Assembly (NCBI GenBank): GCA_030374805.1
Contig: JARGSG010000184.1
Coordinates: 372,001-436,000 of the forward strand
Origin: Gracilaria gracilis
Taxonomy: Eukaryota; Rhodophyta; Florideophyceae; Gracilariales; Gracilariaceae
Reading direction: 5' to 3'
DNA: 64,000 nt
Below are positions 21,772-32,398 of the stretch, piece by piece (the first letter of the stretch is position 1; every line of letters begins with the position of its first letter). The notes beneath the pieces are model-generated. The model was not told the origin of the DNA, ran no database searches, and saw only the letters and a program-made list of their open reading frames with translations. The position numbers were made by a program, and so were the translations under genes.

Positions 21772-22426
21772 AACAATGTTCTTGATTTTTTACGTTGATG
21801 AATTGGTTAATACTGGTAAGATCTAGGGTGAAACAGAACTCTGCGAGAGAAAGAAAATAAGCTAATGTATACTCTTCCGGAGTCATGGGGGTCCCTGTGT
21901 GAGCTGTCGTCTCTGCCATCAGTCATCACAGGTGTATATCGTAGTTTGATGACTACCCTGTGACTGGAATGACTGACTGGCTCGAAAACGTAGTGACTAC
22001 TGACTTTGGAAGTCGAGAAATCCGCAGTCACAGATACGGCCCTACTGTCATCGCTGCGTCACCGGTGACCTGGCTGCGCATCCATATGGATGCGGGAGGA
22101 AAGCTGTTAAAATTGTCACCAACTCTTTTATTTTGGACACTTTCGAACATCATCAGTACAGTGCCCTCATCGCCTAGGCACGAAGACCTGGCTCCAAAAG
22201 CACCAATTTGGCACGTGCCAAAATCAGGTGGCCGACACGATAGCGCACCATCACTCGGAATGGACCCGTCCGTGTGTCTGGAATGCGTGCACCCGACACG
22301 CCTCAGACAATGTCATCGACATGTTCCCGCTTGCAGGTGCCAATGCTATTGATTACGTTTCACGCATCAGTTACAAACATTGTTGACATTACATTTACTA
22401 CTACTGCCTGGCATTCTTAACACACG
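21772..22426. other. Spacer between decayed hAT and two-gene transposon
   Basis: No supportable coding region. It contains a perfect 16-bp palindrome with a CACGTG core at 22207-22222. It may hold the left end of the following DNA transposon; I could not match its terminal repeats by eye. Confidence 0.45.
22207..22222. repeat. Perfect 16-bp palindrome TTTGGCACGTGCCAAA
   Basis: Self-complementary sequence centred on CACGTG. It could be a factor-binding site or a transposon subterminal motif; function unknown. Confidence 0.7.
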
Positions 22427-24221
22427 CTACGATTTATTCAACGCATACAATTCCACTTTCTTCTGCTCCTCCGACTCCAACGCTTTCTCAACACACACAG
22501 CTTTTAATAAGCATTCTCTTTTGCATGCTGAATCCATCAGATCAAGAAAAACGTCATCCTCTTCAATCCGGATTGCCGCTAACATATACTCGTTAATCGC
22601 TAAAACTTCTCTAGCCCAAAAAGGTCTGTGGGATTTGTTCAAGCCAGTTCCCTTGAGACCGGATGCCAGTTGCAAAGCTTTAGAGATCTGGGGTAGTACA
22701 ATAAAAGTTGTCGTTAGAACCGGTTCATTGAGATTTTGACAGAGGATAAAATGTAACATACCTTAACAGAAACAAATGCCAAGGAGTAAATACTCATTTG
22801 GAGGATTGTGTTTTCAGCACTGTAGCTTGGAATAGGAGGAAGCAGATGTTGGAGAGGATGTCCACCAAGATTGGCTTTCGCAGATTTTGCAGTGGCTTCT
22901 GCCTCTAACAAACCAGCAAAACACGCAGCGCTCCACGCTTCCTTGAAATCGATGCTGCACAAATGGGTTCCTTCCTCGAAAAGCTTCTTGCAGTACGCCT
23001 TCCTTTGCAGCATCGAACATTTGGATCGTGAGTTCAATGGGCAATTGTACACCGTAGCACCGCAAAAGGAAGTAAACTACGCCGCTGTTAGTTCAGGATC
23101 AAGGCAAAGAAATCGTAAACAATCACCATACGTACCATATTCTTTCTCATGTTCTCATGAGCACGGCTCTGTCCTCTGGCTGCAAAGGCTCCTACCGTGA
23201 CTTTGCTCACTTCCTTCTTCTTCGTTACTTCAATTTCGTCTCGTATAAAGTCCTTTGCGTTCGCCTCCCCAACGATGTCGGCCGCACCTTTCAGCATGAT
23301 TGTTCCAAAGTCATCACCTTCATTACTGAGATGTTCGTAAACACCAAATAGCTTCGAACCCTTCGAAGCTTCCATGAACTGGATGCAACAGATATATCGA
23401 ACGTATTCCTGTCAGTAAGTACCGTTTAGAATAAGATTCGTTAGTCATTCTTCCCAAATCGTTAATGTGAAGTGCATATCTCCTGCGATCCTTACATAGA
23501 GTGCATCGGCGTCCTGCATACCATTCAGTCGTCATTTTGAAGATAGCGAGAGAAACTAGTTAGTTTTATGTGCTTGGAGACCGTAAGACGCAAAAATACT
23601 TACCGCTTGAAGCGAACTAGGAGAGGTATTGGGACTAGCATCACGTTGACTGTTCTCCCTCAAGAGATTCTCTAGTTGCGATAATCCATTTTGAACAACT
23701 GCCTTCAGTTCTTCCTTGAACGGTTTTCTCTCTAGTCGAGCTTGATTCATTTGATTATTGATAGTTTCAATGACTTCATCTTCTTTCGCAGTGAGTGTCT
23801 GAAGGAGTCCGCAGACTTTTGAGAAATTCTCGTTGTTTCTATCCGATGACTTCTCAATAGCGGTTGCTACAACAGATCTTCTGTTCGGTTGCATGCTTGG
23901 AGCGCCCGGCCTCTGAACAGAAGCAGATCCTCTTCCTGCATCTTGACTGACGAGGTTTGTCGTCTGAACACGTTGAGTGGATGCATTGCTCGAGAGCCTA
24001 GGAAGATTCGAGGGTTCCACCGGTTCTATCCGATCATATTCATCTGCGGGCACCGTTCCAGACCTATTCCGGTTACTTTGTTCGTTCTGCGAGCTCTGTG
24101 CCGCATCCGATTGAGCAGCTAAAGAGTACCGGGCTGCCGCTGAACGTGAAGGGGTCAATTCCGAAGTGCGAGGCACACGAGACGGCTCTTGCCGCCGGCC
24201 GGTGTTCGCTCTCTTGCGCAT
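22427..24221 (-). CDS. Five-exon gene of unknown function, probable second gene of a DNA transposon
   Basis: Proposed exons on the minus strand: 24221-23604, 23513-23496 (18 nt), 23408-23136, 23076-22762, 22687-22427. All introns are phase 0 and GT-AG (donors GTAAGT, GTAAGG, GTACGT, GTATGT), 90, 87, 59 and 74 nt long, each with a CTAAC branch-like motif. Joined, they give an open frame of 494 residues from ATG 24221. The first 120 residues are Ser/Arg/Gln-rich and disordered-looking; residues about 125-195 look helical (KEDEVIETINNQMNQARLER). I recognise no domain. It is divergent from the transposase gene starting at 24552, with 330 bp between them, which suggests a transposon accessory protein such as the DNA-binding partner of CACTA-like elements (inference). 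Confidence 0.65.
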
Positions 24222-24551
24222 TTTCAGTGCAAACTACACGGAGTTGCGTGGCCACACTCTGCTCAAAGTTTCTCGAGCAACGATTATGGGTGAGAGATAT
24301 AGTTGCAGACTGCGAATGCGGTTGGCCTTGTGTGCGCTGTTCTTCGGTCGGTTTTCGGAATGGGATGGTTTCGATTCATGGCATTTCGCATGATATAGGT
24401 ACGCTCTGCCTTGACCGCTTTCGTTTCAACCATTGCTTTCAGTATGGGAGATATTCTGACAGAAAGCTAACCACTATTTCACGTTGTTCAAGAAAAACGG
24501 AATTGTTCCGTGAGAGACGAGGCTTACGTCGAAAAGCGTTATCTTCTTGCA
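24222..24551. promoter_or_regulatory. Divergent promoter region between the two transposon genes
   Basis: A 330-bp stretch separates ATG 24221 (minus) from ATG 24552 (plus). Both genes would have to be driven from here or from leader sequence within it. No TATA box was identified with confidence. Confidence 0.45.
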
Positions 24552-27500
24552 ATGTTGTCGTGCGGTGTATGCAGTGGAGCGTTCTCCAACCGTATTAACC
24601 TTCATCGTCACATTAAGAAATCCCACCCGCAGAAGCACTCTCGTCGAAAACACGACAGACTGGACGACACACTGGCGTTAAACAGTGGTACAGCACACCA
24701 TACACAGATCGAGACAGAAACAGTTGCCGTTATCGACAGCGACAGCAAGTTCGTCGATGAAGAGCCAGAAAATCAACAATATGACTTTGTATCAGGCCCC
24801 GCTGCGGATGGAAACCAAGCTATGGAAAATCCCCTAGGAGGTACGAGTATATCCAACTCTGTCTTCTCTTTCTTTGAAAGGTTTGAGGATGACTGCACAG
24901 CCCTATACGATACGACCTCACGACCTGATCCACCTTTTGATAACTTGCATCCCGCTTGTCAAGCCTTCCTTCAGCACTGCACAACGAACCAATTGACTTC
25001 TAGTGAAATTGCGAGCGTATGGAATCTTGTCTCAATACTGGAGTCCTTCAATCCAAAAGAGGCTCGTGTTGTTACTAAGCGGTTTCCAACATCTGCATAC
25101 TGCAGTGCATACGTAAGCAAAGCGCGAAAAGCTGTTGTTCTGGACGAAGGGTGGTCTGCGGCACGGCTGAAAACTAAAATGGGTGAGAACAACACAGGTG
25201 TTCTGCGATCAACTCTTCAATTGCTCTTGAACGTAATCGAAACAGCAGGAGGGCTGGGTGCCGTACAACAATTTAAAGCAAGAGATAGAGACGGTACCAG
25301 AGTGTTCTCTTCTCCATGGGACTCCGAAATCATGCGATTGTATACCACATCGAAGAACATGAACGCTCTTCTGGTCATGGTAGATATCTATTGTGATGGC
25401 ACAACACTTAGCAAATCCGGTTCGCAAAGCGCGAGCACATTGCGCGTCCGTTTCGGAAACATTAAAGGGTATTCCACGCAGTGGCATGACGTTGGAATTG
25501 CTCCATGTCTTGATATGAAGGGAAAGGAATGGTCCAAGGCAGACATGAAGAAGGAAAGACTCCAATTGTTTCAACGATTTCTCTTCCTGGCGTTCAAAGA
25601 CTTGATGCAAGCATCGTCTACTGGAATACCATTCGAAGACAAGATTATCGTCCCGAGAATAGGTATGATTGTAGCGGACCAACCACAGGAAAGAGCTTTC
25701 TATTGTTTGAAAAGTGCGCCCAGTTTCGCAGATTGTAGCTTGTGCGAAATGCCTTCTAGATCCAAGGGCGGGAACAACACCAATGTTCCTTCTGAAATTG
25801 GCGTTTGTAACCAAGTGGCGTCCGGATCGCAACGTGAGAGTGAAAGCCACAAGGGAGAGCGGAGTATATTGGATATACAAATGAGTTCGTCTGATGCGAG
25901 AAAGAGAGATGTGTCAAAGACCGTAAGATATCAAATAGCACTCGCAGAGCACGCCATAAGAGGGACAAGATTCGGCAGGGGAACACAGCAAAACGAAGAA
26001 GAGAGAAGAAAGATATCTGTCGCCCGCGAACACCTTGCTTCTGTGAGCGCTAACGACTTCCCCCCTGCCCTGGTGGCATTTCATGGACTGGGAACGACAC
26101 CTTTCGCATTGTACGATTTGATCGGCTTCGACACATTACATGTGTTAGACTTGGGCCCCATTCGATCGCTTTCGGACAGCGCAAGTGCAATTGTTGGAAA
26201 TAGTCGCCATTGCCCGCTCTCATCTAACCAGGTTGCAATGATTGCCAACCAGAGAATCCTTGATGTCCCAAGATCATCAAGGCTTCCTAAAGTCTCCCCA
26301 TTCGTTTCATTTCCCTCTGATAAGCAAGCAGGCATGTCCGGCAAGATCCGAAGAGACTTATGTCCCTTCCTTTGGTACGACTTCATGGGTATTTCAGAAT
26401 TCATTGTTCCCGATAACGACCCTGTTGTTCAAACATCATTGCAGTTAACCAACTTTCACCGACAATTACTGGGCGCGAACATGAATTCAACGGAAAAGCA
26501 AAGGACAAAGGACGAAATAAGAGCGCTGCAGTCTGCAGGTTTCAAGCTGGGTCGAATGCTCTGCACAGAACTCGGAATGCGACCAAACACGAAAATTCAT
26601 CGCATGATGCGTCATGTTCAGGACCATTTCCTCAACTTCGGTTGTATCCGCAGGGGCGCCACTGACACTAATGAATCAATGCATAAGGTGACAAAGTCAG
26701 CTTACAACGCCACAAATCACAATCGCCAACAGATCGCCCCACAGTTACTAGCAGCCAGAGCATTAATTGAAAAACAAAGTGCAACTGAACCTGATGCTTC
26801 ACGTTCAATGTTACTGTTGACTCGCAGACCTCTTGTATCAACCACATATTTGACAGAGAACACCGACGCTGAAAACCTGGCTTTCATGTCCACCACCACG
26901 AACGTTGAAAACAGTGCAGTGCAGAGAAGTGATTCCCGTTTCATCAAGTTCGTTCTCCTTGCACATTGTATGGTGCAAAAGTCCGCATCATACGAAGAAG
27001 CTGATCATATCGTTGCACACATGCGACATACCGTCAGTCATAGAAATGTCTGGGAGAGAACAACAGAAGTGAAAGCACGGACCGTCTTCGAATGGGCCAA
27101 TGAAGAACAACAGTTCACCTATAAAGAGACCCTTTCAACATCATCTTCCAATAGTGGAAACGCGAGGCGGGATGCAATATACTATGAAACTGCGAACACC
27201 GTTGTTGCAGGAATGATCCAAGCGATCTTTTCGTTCAGAGAAGACAAGCGGCGTAAAATATGTATCGTGCGCCGCCTTGAGGAAACTGATCCTGAGGATG
27301 GGAACCGCAAAATTGTAACATATTACGGACACAAGAGGTTTAAGTACGCTCTCAACCAACAAGACCACGAGAAAACCGACATAATTGAGGCCAGACAGAT
27401 CCATAAACCGATAATCTTGGTGCCCGATCTGTGGTGGGTTTCAAGGACATTTGGTGTTCGGACAAGAATGAACGCACTTCCGGACACAAGGGCATGTCGA

Positions 27501-27566
27501 CAACTTGCTCGATTCTTTGACGTTGTGACGTTTCTATTCACAACGTTTGCGGAATCCGAAATATGA
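24552..27566 (+). CDS. Plavaka/KDZ/CACTA-like transposase with N-terminal C2H2 finger
   Basis: 1004 codons from ATG 24552 (the frame also opens upstream at a GTG, 24510) to TGA at 27564-27566. The N-terminus is a C2H2 zinc finger (CGVCSGAFSNRINLHRHIKK). The catalytic region carries DIYCDGTTLSKSGSQSAS, an RVRFGNI strand, then MIVADQPQERAFYCL with CSLCEMPSRS. This is the order of Asp, Asp and a C-x2-C pair seen in Plavaka, KDZ and CACTA transposases. HVLDLGPIRSLSDSA and TDTNESMHKVTKSAYN follow, the latter a candidate for the acidic third residue and nearby His. The C-terminal quarter is unassigned. The frame is uninterrupted, so the copy may be competent. The exact superfamily is uncertain. Confidence 0.75.
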   Translation: MLSCGVCSGAFSNRINLHRHIKKSHPQKHSRRKHDRLDDTLALNSGTAHHTQIETETVAVIDSDSKFVDEEPENQQYDFVSGPAADGNQAMENPLGGTSISNSVFSFFERFEDDCTALYDTTSRPDPPFDNLHPACQAFLQHCTTNQLTSSEIASVWNLVSILESFNPKEARVVTKRFPTSAYCSAYVSKARKAVVLDEGWSAARLKTKMGENNTGVLRSTLQLLLNVIETAGGLGAVQQFKARDRDGTRVFSSPWDSEIMRLYTTSKNMNALLVMVDIYCDGTTLSKSGSQSASTLRVRFGNIKGYSTQWHDVGIAPCLDMKGKEWSKADMKKERLQLFQRFLFLAFKDLMQASSTGIPFEDKIIVPRIGMIVADQPQERAFYCLKSAPSFADCSLCEMPSRSKGGNNTNVPSEIGVCNQVASGSQRESESHKGERSILDIQMSSSDARKRDVSKTVRYQIALAEHAIRGTRFGRGTQQNEEERRKISVAREHLASVSANDFPPALVAFHGLGTTPFALYDLIGFDTLHVLDLGPIRSLSDSASAIVGNSRHCPLSSNQVAMIANQRILDVPRSSRLPKVSPFVSFPSDKQAGMSGKIRRDLCPFLWYDFMGISEFIVPDNDPVVQTSLQLTNFHRQLLGANMNSTEKQRTKDEIRALQSAGFKLGRMLCTELGMRPNTKIHRMMRHVQDHFLNFGCIRRGATDTNESMHKVTKSAYNATNHNRQQIAPQLLAARALIEKQSATEPDASRSMLLLTRRPLVSTTYLTENTDAENLAFMSTTTNVENSAVQRSDSRFIKFVLLAHCMVQKSASYEEADHIVAHMRHTVSHRNVWERTTEVKARTVFEWANEEQQFTYKETLSTSSSNSGNARRDAIYYETANTVVAGMIQAIFSFREDKRRKICIVRRLEETDPEDGNRKIVTYYGHKRFKYALNQQDHEKTDIIEARQIHKPIILVPDLWWVSRTFGVRTRMNALPDTRACRQLARFFDVVTFLFTTFAESEI

Positions 27567-28515
27567 GAACGTAACTCTTTGAAAGTAGCTCTCCTGCCAT
27601 ACGAGGTAAACTCTTTGTTGTCTGTCCACTGTTTCATAATCGCCAGTAATTAGTTTCACAATACTCTCGGTTTATGCCCGTGTTGTGCTCGACCGGTTTG
27701 GCAGATCTGGCCGTTTTCGGAAGCGGTAGGTGGTGTCAATTCGGCGAAACGCGCGGTGCGGATGATCGCTTCTCAACCAGAGCGTTTTATGGGTCGGTAT
27801 GACTGGAGTAGTGGAGACTACAGGAAAACATGCGATGGACTCAGTTGTGGCAGGCAAGAAGCGAAGTTGGCTGTCCCCAAGCACAGACATAAAAAGAATC
27901 GGTACCTACACTAGGTCTCACACCACGATGAAAACGAAAGGATAACAGGAACTGATGTGCTGCTTTCCAGCAACAAAGCACATGACGGGATGCTGGGGCT
28001 TTAGGACGAAGAGAAGAGCAACAGACAGGGTCTTCATGGTCCTAGACGATACATCCCAGTAGAAGAACTGGAATCCTGTCCGAGCGCGGACCGTCCCGGC
28101 ATTGGCAGAGCGCACTGCATGCGGCATACAGGCTTTAAAGTCTATGACGTTACAGCGGTGTTAAGGTCGCGGTAACCCTTCTAGTCAACCGCCACGCGTG
28201 GTGTGCAGCCAGCAGAAAGCCTAATAACCAAGCCAAGAACACGCGATTAATGTTATCATTCCTTCGCAGTTTTTCTGCCAGCTGCAGAGAAGAAGTAAGG
28301 AGCAACAGCACAAATAGTGAACGCGTTGTTCGTTTTCCTGATTTTGTGTCGGTAGTAACCCCGATTTGTGCTTGTTTCGCAAGAGTGTTCTCCGACATAG
28401 GGCCACTAGCTCCTAGGGATACTGCGCATATTCTCGAGAGCGCGAGAGAATTGTGGGCGACGAAAGTATGGTGGTGGCAGTGCGGCGAGGGAGAGAATGG
28501 CGGGTTCCGATAGAG

Positions 28516-28552
28516 ATTTGGGTCGTGCCGCGCTGCGCGGCACGACCCAAAT
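28516..28552. repeat. Perfect palindrome, 18-bp stem with 1-nt centre
   Basis: ATTTGGGTCGTGCCGCGC, then T, then its exact reverse complement. As RNA it would form a very stable GC-rich hairpin. It has no T-run, so it is not a typical terminator. It may be the ends of a collapsed inverted-repeat element. Confidence 0.85.
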
Positions 28553-28633
28553 TGATTGTGAGAGGAGTGGAGAAATCGACTTGAGAAAATTTCGATAACG
28601 GATATTTATGTTGTCACTCCGTGGAGGTCTGTG

Positions 28634-28741
28634 TCATCAGTGGCACCGCACCATTGGCGCATGCCATTTGAGCGCGGCACGTTCTCTGCACCAATGGCAC
28701 ACAGCCGCTGTGCCGTGGGTTAAGTCAGGCGCCACTGATGA
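28634..28741. mobile_element. Small foldback/MITE-like element, 108 bp
   Basis: The ends are 14-bp inverted repeats (TCATCAGTGGCACC and the complement of TCATCAGTGGCGCC) with one mismatch. Inside, GCACCATTGGC and GCACCAATGGCAC also face each other. No coding capacity. A target duplication is not clear, so the mobile nature is inferred from structure only. Confidence 0.4.
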
Positions 28742-29959
28742 TGATGCCTACGAACGGCTAACAGTGAAGGTAGATACTGCATGAAGATGGCAAATTGATT
28801 GAAGCTCATCATGATGCCGATCTTGTCAAGCATGTGCACTGTGATTTCCAGCAGTTTAAACGTACAGATGAAGATTGCTACGTAAAACGATGCGTCCAAT
28901 GGCGTCAACACATTAATTCGACGTCTCTGTAGCCTCTGCTGTCCCGTCATTTGCCACCTGCTACATAGACACTACGTCCTGCACATGCAAGATATTCTGC
29001 CGCATGCGAACAATTTCTCCCACCAATGCAAGCGCTGCCGTAACTGGTAATATCAGGCGGTTAACGAGGGAAAGGCTAACACTTCCCTTGACAGTGTGCA
29101 TCATGCAGTGATATGCGTCAAGAGTATAAACATCAAGTATCAAACAATATCGTAATGTTTTCTGTACCGTTGGTATCCAACTTTATCGTCACGCAGTCAA
29201 GTCGCTGTTTGTATTTCTCTACCTACCGAAGGTAGATAGTGTGTGCGCTTCACGGAAGATCATGTGATGATATTCGACGATCCAAATCACTTGTTCGCAC
29301 GAGAACAATGCGCATCTCTCAATTGAAATCGCGTTGGCATGCGTGGCCTTGTTAATCATGCGTTTGCTGGAAGTGTGTAGAAGCTAACAAGTCTTCCGTA
29401 CCAAAGTACGTGGCCCATGAACATAACACACAACGATGTTGCGCTAAAAATCAGCACCGGCTTCCGTGAGAAGCCCTCCCGAAGCACACAAGTCTTTCTA
29501 GAAGAGCGCTCTCACGGACCACTTCCTCTGGCCAAAAAGTAGGAAGATTATGCTCAGCAGTGTGCATCGGGAAGGACTATATCAGATATACTGTAGTATC
29601 TGTTGAAGACGGGGGATTTTTACATGACATTCGACGGCTGCTGTCTACGCTTGTGTTCTCACTCTGAAGTAAGAACATGAGATGAACATGATTTCGCGAG
29701 TGCTCCATCGTATCCAGTCGCGAACATCATGTTCGCAACTACCCAATCGCAACGCCTTCTTCGTGAGGTCAAGCTGACAATATGTCATGCCACTCCGCTG
29801 CGGAGCCGATACGTGATAGTGCCTTTAAGAACGGTTTGTTCGTAAACCAAATATGTTATAGATACCACAGCTGGCCCTCACTTGCCCGACCCGACGGTTA
29901 TTGCTAAAGCGGGCATTCACTGGCTCGCAATTTATCGTTACCACGCAAATGGAAATGTG

Positions 29960-31168
29960 TCACTCCGAATCGTTAAAGTGGAGGGACGGCTTTATCGTTC
30001 CCACCGCAAATTCTCCAAACGTATTGCCCTCTTGATACCTGTCAGAAAGCGCAGGTATGCAATCTTCGGTCCTTAATGCCTCTCGCGACTCCGTGTCACT
30101 CAAGCCAGGTAAAGACACTTTAACTTGTGGGCTGGGTTGCAAGAAGACGACAAAACTTACGCGGGATATCCCCCGCATGTCGGCGGGCATTTTGACCGCA
30201 TGTGGTGTTGCTCGTAGCATGCCGCCACTTAGTATCTGTGCAGTCTCACCAATCTGAAACCCGAGGTGGTCCGCCGGGAAGCTGTATTTCTGCACTTGTG
30301 CATTGGATCCGTGAACGATATAGAGACCCGCGGTTTGATCTGGGGCGGCAGGCATTGGTGTGTCATTGTCGTTCTCGTAATACGCTCCGCTGACCAAGCC
30401 AGTAATTATACCAAGATCATTGTGGAATCCACTCCATAGTTTCTGGTGGTTGTTGGGCGAGGACGATGAATGGGCGGGGTCAGTCGGGAAATAGTGTAGC
30501 AACCTTCCCTTGGCTGCGATTGACTCGCGCAAGAGCTGTTCCAAGCTGCAAAGCTGGCGGTCGTTACGCAGGTTGCTCTGCAGGTTGCTCTGCAGGTTGC
30601 TCTGCAAATATCGATCACAGTGGTGGGCTATTTGAATGGCAATAGTGTTTATGTAGCGTCCTATCTTCTTGAAATACGGCTCGACAGTACGGCATGAGGG
30701 TTGTGACGGCCAATGGTTGTTGTGCAGGAAATATCTAAACGAAAGGCATGAAAAGAAGTCAGAAGCGACTCACAAGTGCAATATGTGAAAGGGACGAACA
30801 TACTTAAATTTTTTGTCAGAGGCGGCGTCGCCTTGCGAGGGATGGTCATAAATGGTGTTGGCAAAAAAGCCCCCCTTGCTTTCTTCCACGACACCTCCAA
30901 GTATCTCGCGGCCGCGACTCCAGCCAAATGCATAGTCCACTTGCGGCAGTTCCAATTGGGCCAACTGCTCGTCCGGAAGGTTTGCCAACGCGCGCGCTCC
31001 CTGGAACAACTTTATGCGATCGTGCTCAAACTTTTCATACAGATCGGAGATGAGTAGAATGCCCGGGCCGCCAGGGGCAAATGCACGTTTTATGACGTTG
31101 GCCACGTACTCAAGGTCTGTGGACTGGTGGGAAAACAGTTGACGGGTGGAAAGTGTTGGCGGTAACAT
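29960..31168 (-). CDS. 2-oxoglutarate/Fe(II)-dependent dioxygenase (isopenicillin N synthase-like fold)
   Basis: Two exons, 31168-30804 and 30734-29960, are separated by a 69-nt GT-AG intron (GTATGT...TTTAG). Joined they encode 379 residues from ATG 31168. The splice restores a family-typical stretch (KYFLHNNHWPSQP). The facial triad is visible: HxD in SGFHNDLG and the distal His in RATPHAV. The RxS pair that binds the 2OG carboxylate is in GISRVSFVV. The fold and order are those of plant and fungal small-molecule 2OG oxygenases; the substrate is unknown. A 12-bp tandem triplication in exon 2 encodes QSNL three times. A G-rich tract lies just upstream of the start. Confidence 0.82.
30569..30604. 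repeat. 12-bp tandem repeat, three exact copies
   Basis: The plus-strand unit CAGGTTGCTCTG is present three times and encodes three consecutive QSNL (minus strand) in the oxygenase, an in-frame expansion in a loop-like region before RNDRQ. Confidence 0.85.
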
Positions 31169-31930
31169 GGCGTGGACAGGCGAGTACGAGGATTATGGCG
31201 CTGGGGGGAGGGGGAGGGGTGGGGCGGGAGGTCGGCACCACAGCGTCAACACCCAAGTACAAGTTGGTGTGCCTCATAACGCCCGGATTACGTCTTAAGT
31301 TACTTCCTCTCTGGCCAGTATTGCACGGTTATGAGAATACGTCGTATGTATTCTCATAACTGTGGACTGTTGTATCGATATTATCGATGTGGTATGTGGG
31401 TGCAATTAAACGAGAAGGGGGGGGTTAAGTATAAGAAGACCGCCGATTTGCGGTGAGCCACCGGTTGATAACTTGCTTGTCATACAGTGGCTTGAATGAT
31501 ATTCGGAGTCTCCGATGATTCATGAGTATGAGTTAGGGACCAATTTTTCTTTCGAGGGACCCGATGTCGTCACGAGAATGTCATCATAAGCAGCGATGGG
31601 AGGAGCCCCCACCAGTTGTCGCAGTTCTAAACAGAGATTTCCGGTTGGTAGAGGCGAGAACTGGAAGCAATGGATTCTCAGCAGACCGCGTCTTTCCTTG
31701 ACTACAGCTTGTCGCAGCCAGAATCATCTCCATTGCTCGACGAATACGTTTCTGGAACTCTTTAAGTCCATTTGATGCAAATTACTCGCACGACTAGCCG
31801 TCATACTTAGCAACAACCGCTAGTTCTCGTCACACGACAAACTCCATACTTGTACTGCCCCCTGTACAGCGCATGAAAGTCCTCCTTCTCGAAGCTACGA
31901 TGATCCGCTTTCTTGGAAAACGGTGTCCCC
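31169..31930. other. Intergenic region upstream of the oxygenase
   Basis: No supportable gene. It holds a G-rich tract at about 31200-31229 (runs of G4-G6 on the plus strand, quadruplex-capable) and a perfect inverted repeat at 31328-31360. Confidence 0.5.
31328..31360. repeat. Perfect 13-bp inverted repeat with 7-nt loop
   Basis: GTTATGAGAATAC and GTATTCTCATAAC flank GTCGTAT. It is AT-rich, so a weak hairpin or a dimeric protein site is possible. It is 160 bp upstream of the oxygenase start codon. Confidence 0.8.
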
Positions 31931-32392
31931 ATGCATCGAGAAACGATCCTGCGAGCGACGAGCGGCGACAACAGCATCAGATCTCATTTGGCGAAGAGCA
32001 AAGTGTCACGTGCGGCCAAGAATTGTACCGATCATCTATACCACCTGCTAATGAATCTTGACGGGCGGAAGGCATCAAAAACGCCCCGTCGTAGGACGGT
32101 TTCATTCGTGGAATGCTTTGAACCAGAATCATTTACTGGTGTTCGTCAAAATATTTCACTGGGCTCACTGGTGTATCTTCATGGTATTCACACCATTTGG
32201 TATCTTACCCATGCTATTCCTTTGTCTGACATCAAGGAAACATATGGAATGAACGCGAAACGACTAACCCACGCGGCGAACCCATCTTCACTGGTTCCTT
32301 CAGGAATTCCGTTATCCGCTAAAGTAAATATGTGGGATCGCACCAGTGAACTTGAAATATCAGAGGCTGTTCGTCCAAACTTACGTCCTTAG
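31931..32392 (+). CDS. Small hypothetical protein
   Basis: 153 codons from ATG 31931 to TAG. I recognise no family. The first 60 residues are basic (RKASKTPRRRTVSF); the rest is mixed with a hydrophobic patch (SLGSLVYLHGIHTIWYLTHAI). The stop lies 6 bp from the stop of the convergent coiled-coil gene. Length and composition are compatible with a real gene, but there is no independent support. Confidence 0.4.
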   Translation: MHRETILRATSGDNSIRSHLAKSKVSRAAKNCTDHLYHLLMNLDGRKASKTPRRRTVSFVECFEPESFTGVRQNISLGSLVYLHGIHTIWYLTHAIPLSDIKETYGMNAKRLTHAANPSSLVPSGIPLSAKVNMWDRTSELEISEAVRPNLRP

Positions 32393-32398
32393 TGCAAC

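Larger units (their letters stand above)
27567..29959. other. 2.4-kb intergenic region with hairpins and a foldback element
   Basis: No convincing gene on either strand. Notable contents: a perfect 37-nt palindrome at 28516-28552, a small foldback element at 28634-28741, and a 17-nt palindrome at about 29720-29736 (GCGAACAT C ATGTTCGC). The right end of the preceding transposon should lie in the first part. Confidence 0.5.

Noticed and set aside
28516-28552. Rho-independent terminator
   Set aside because: No T-run follows and the context is eukaryotic.
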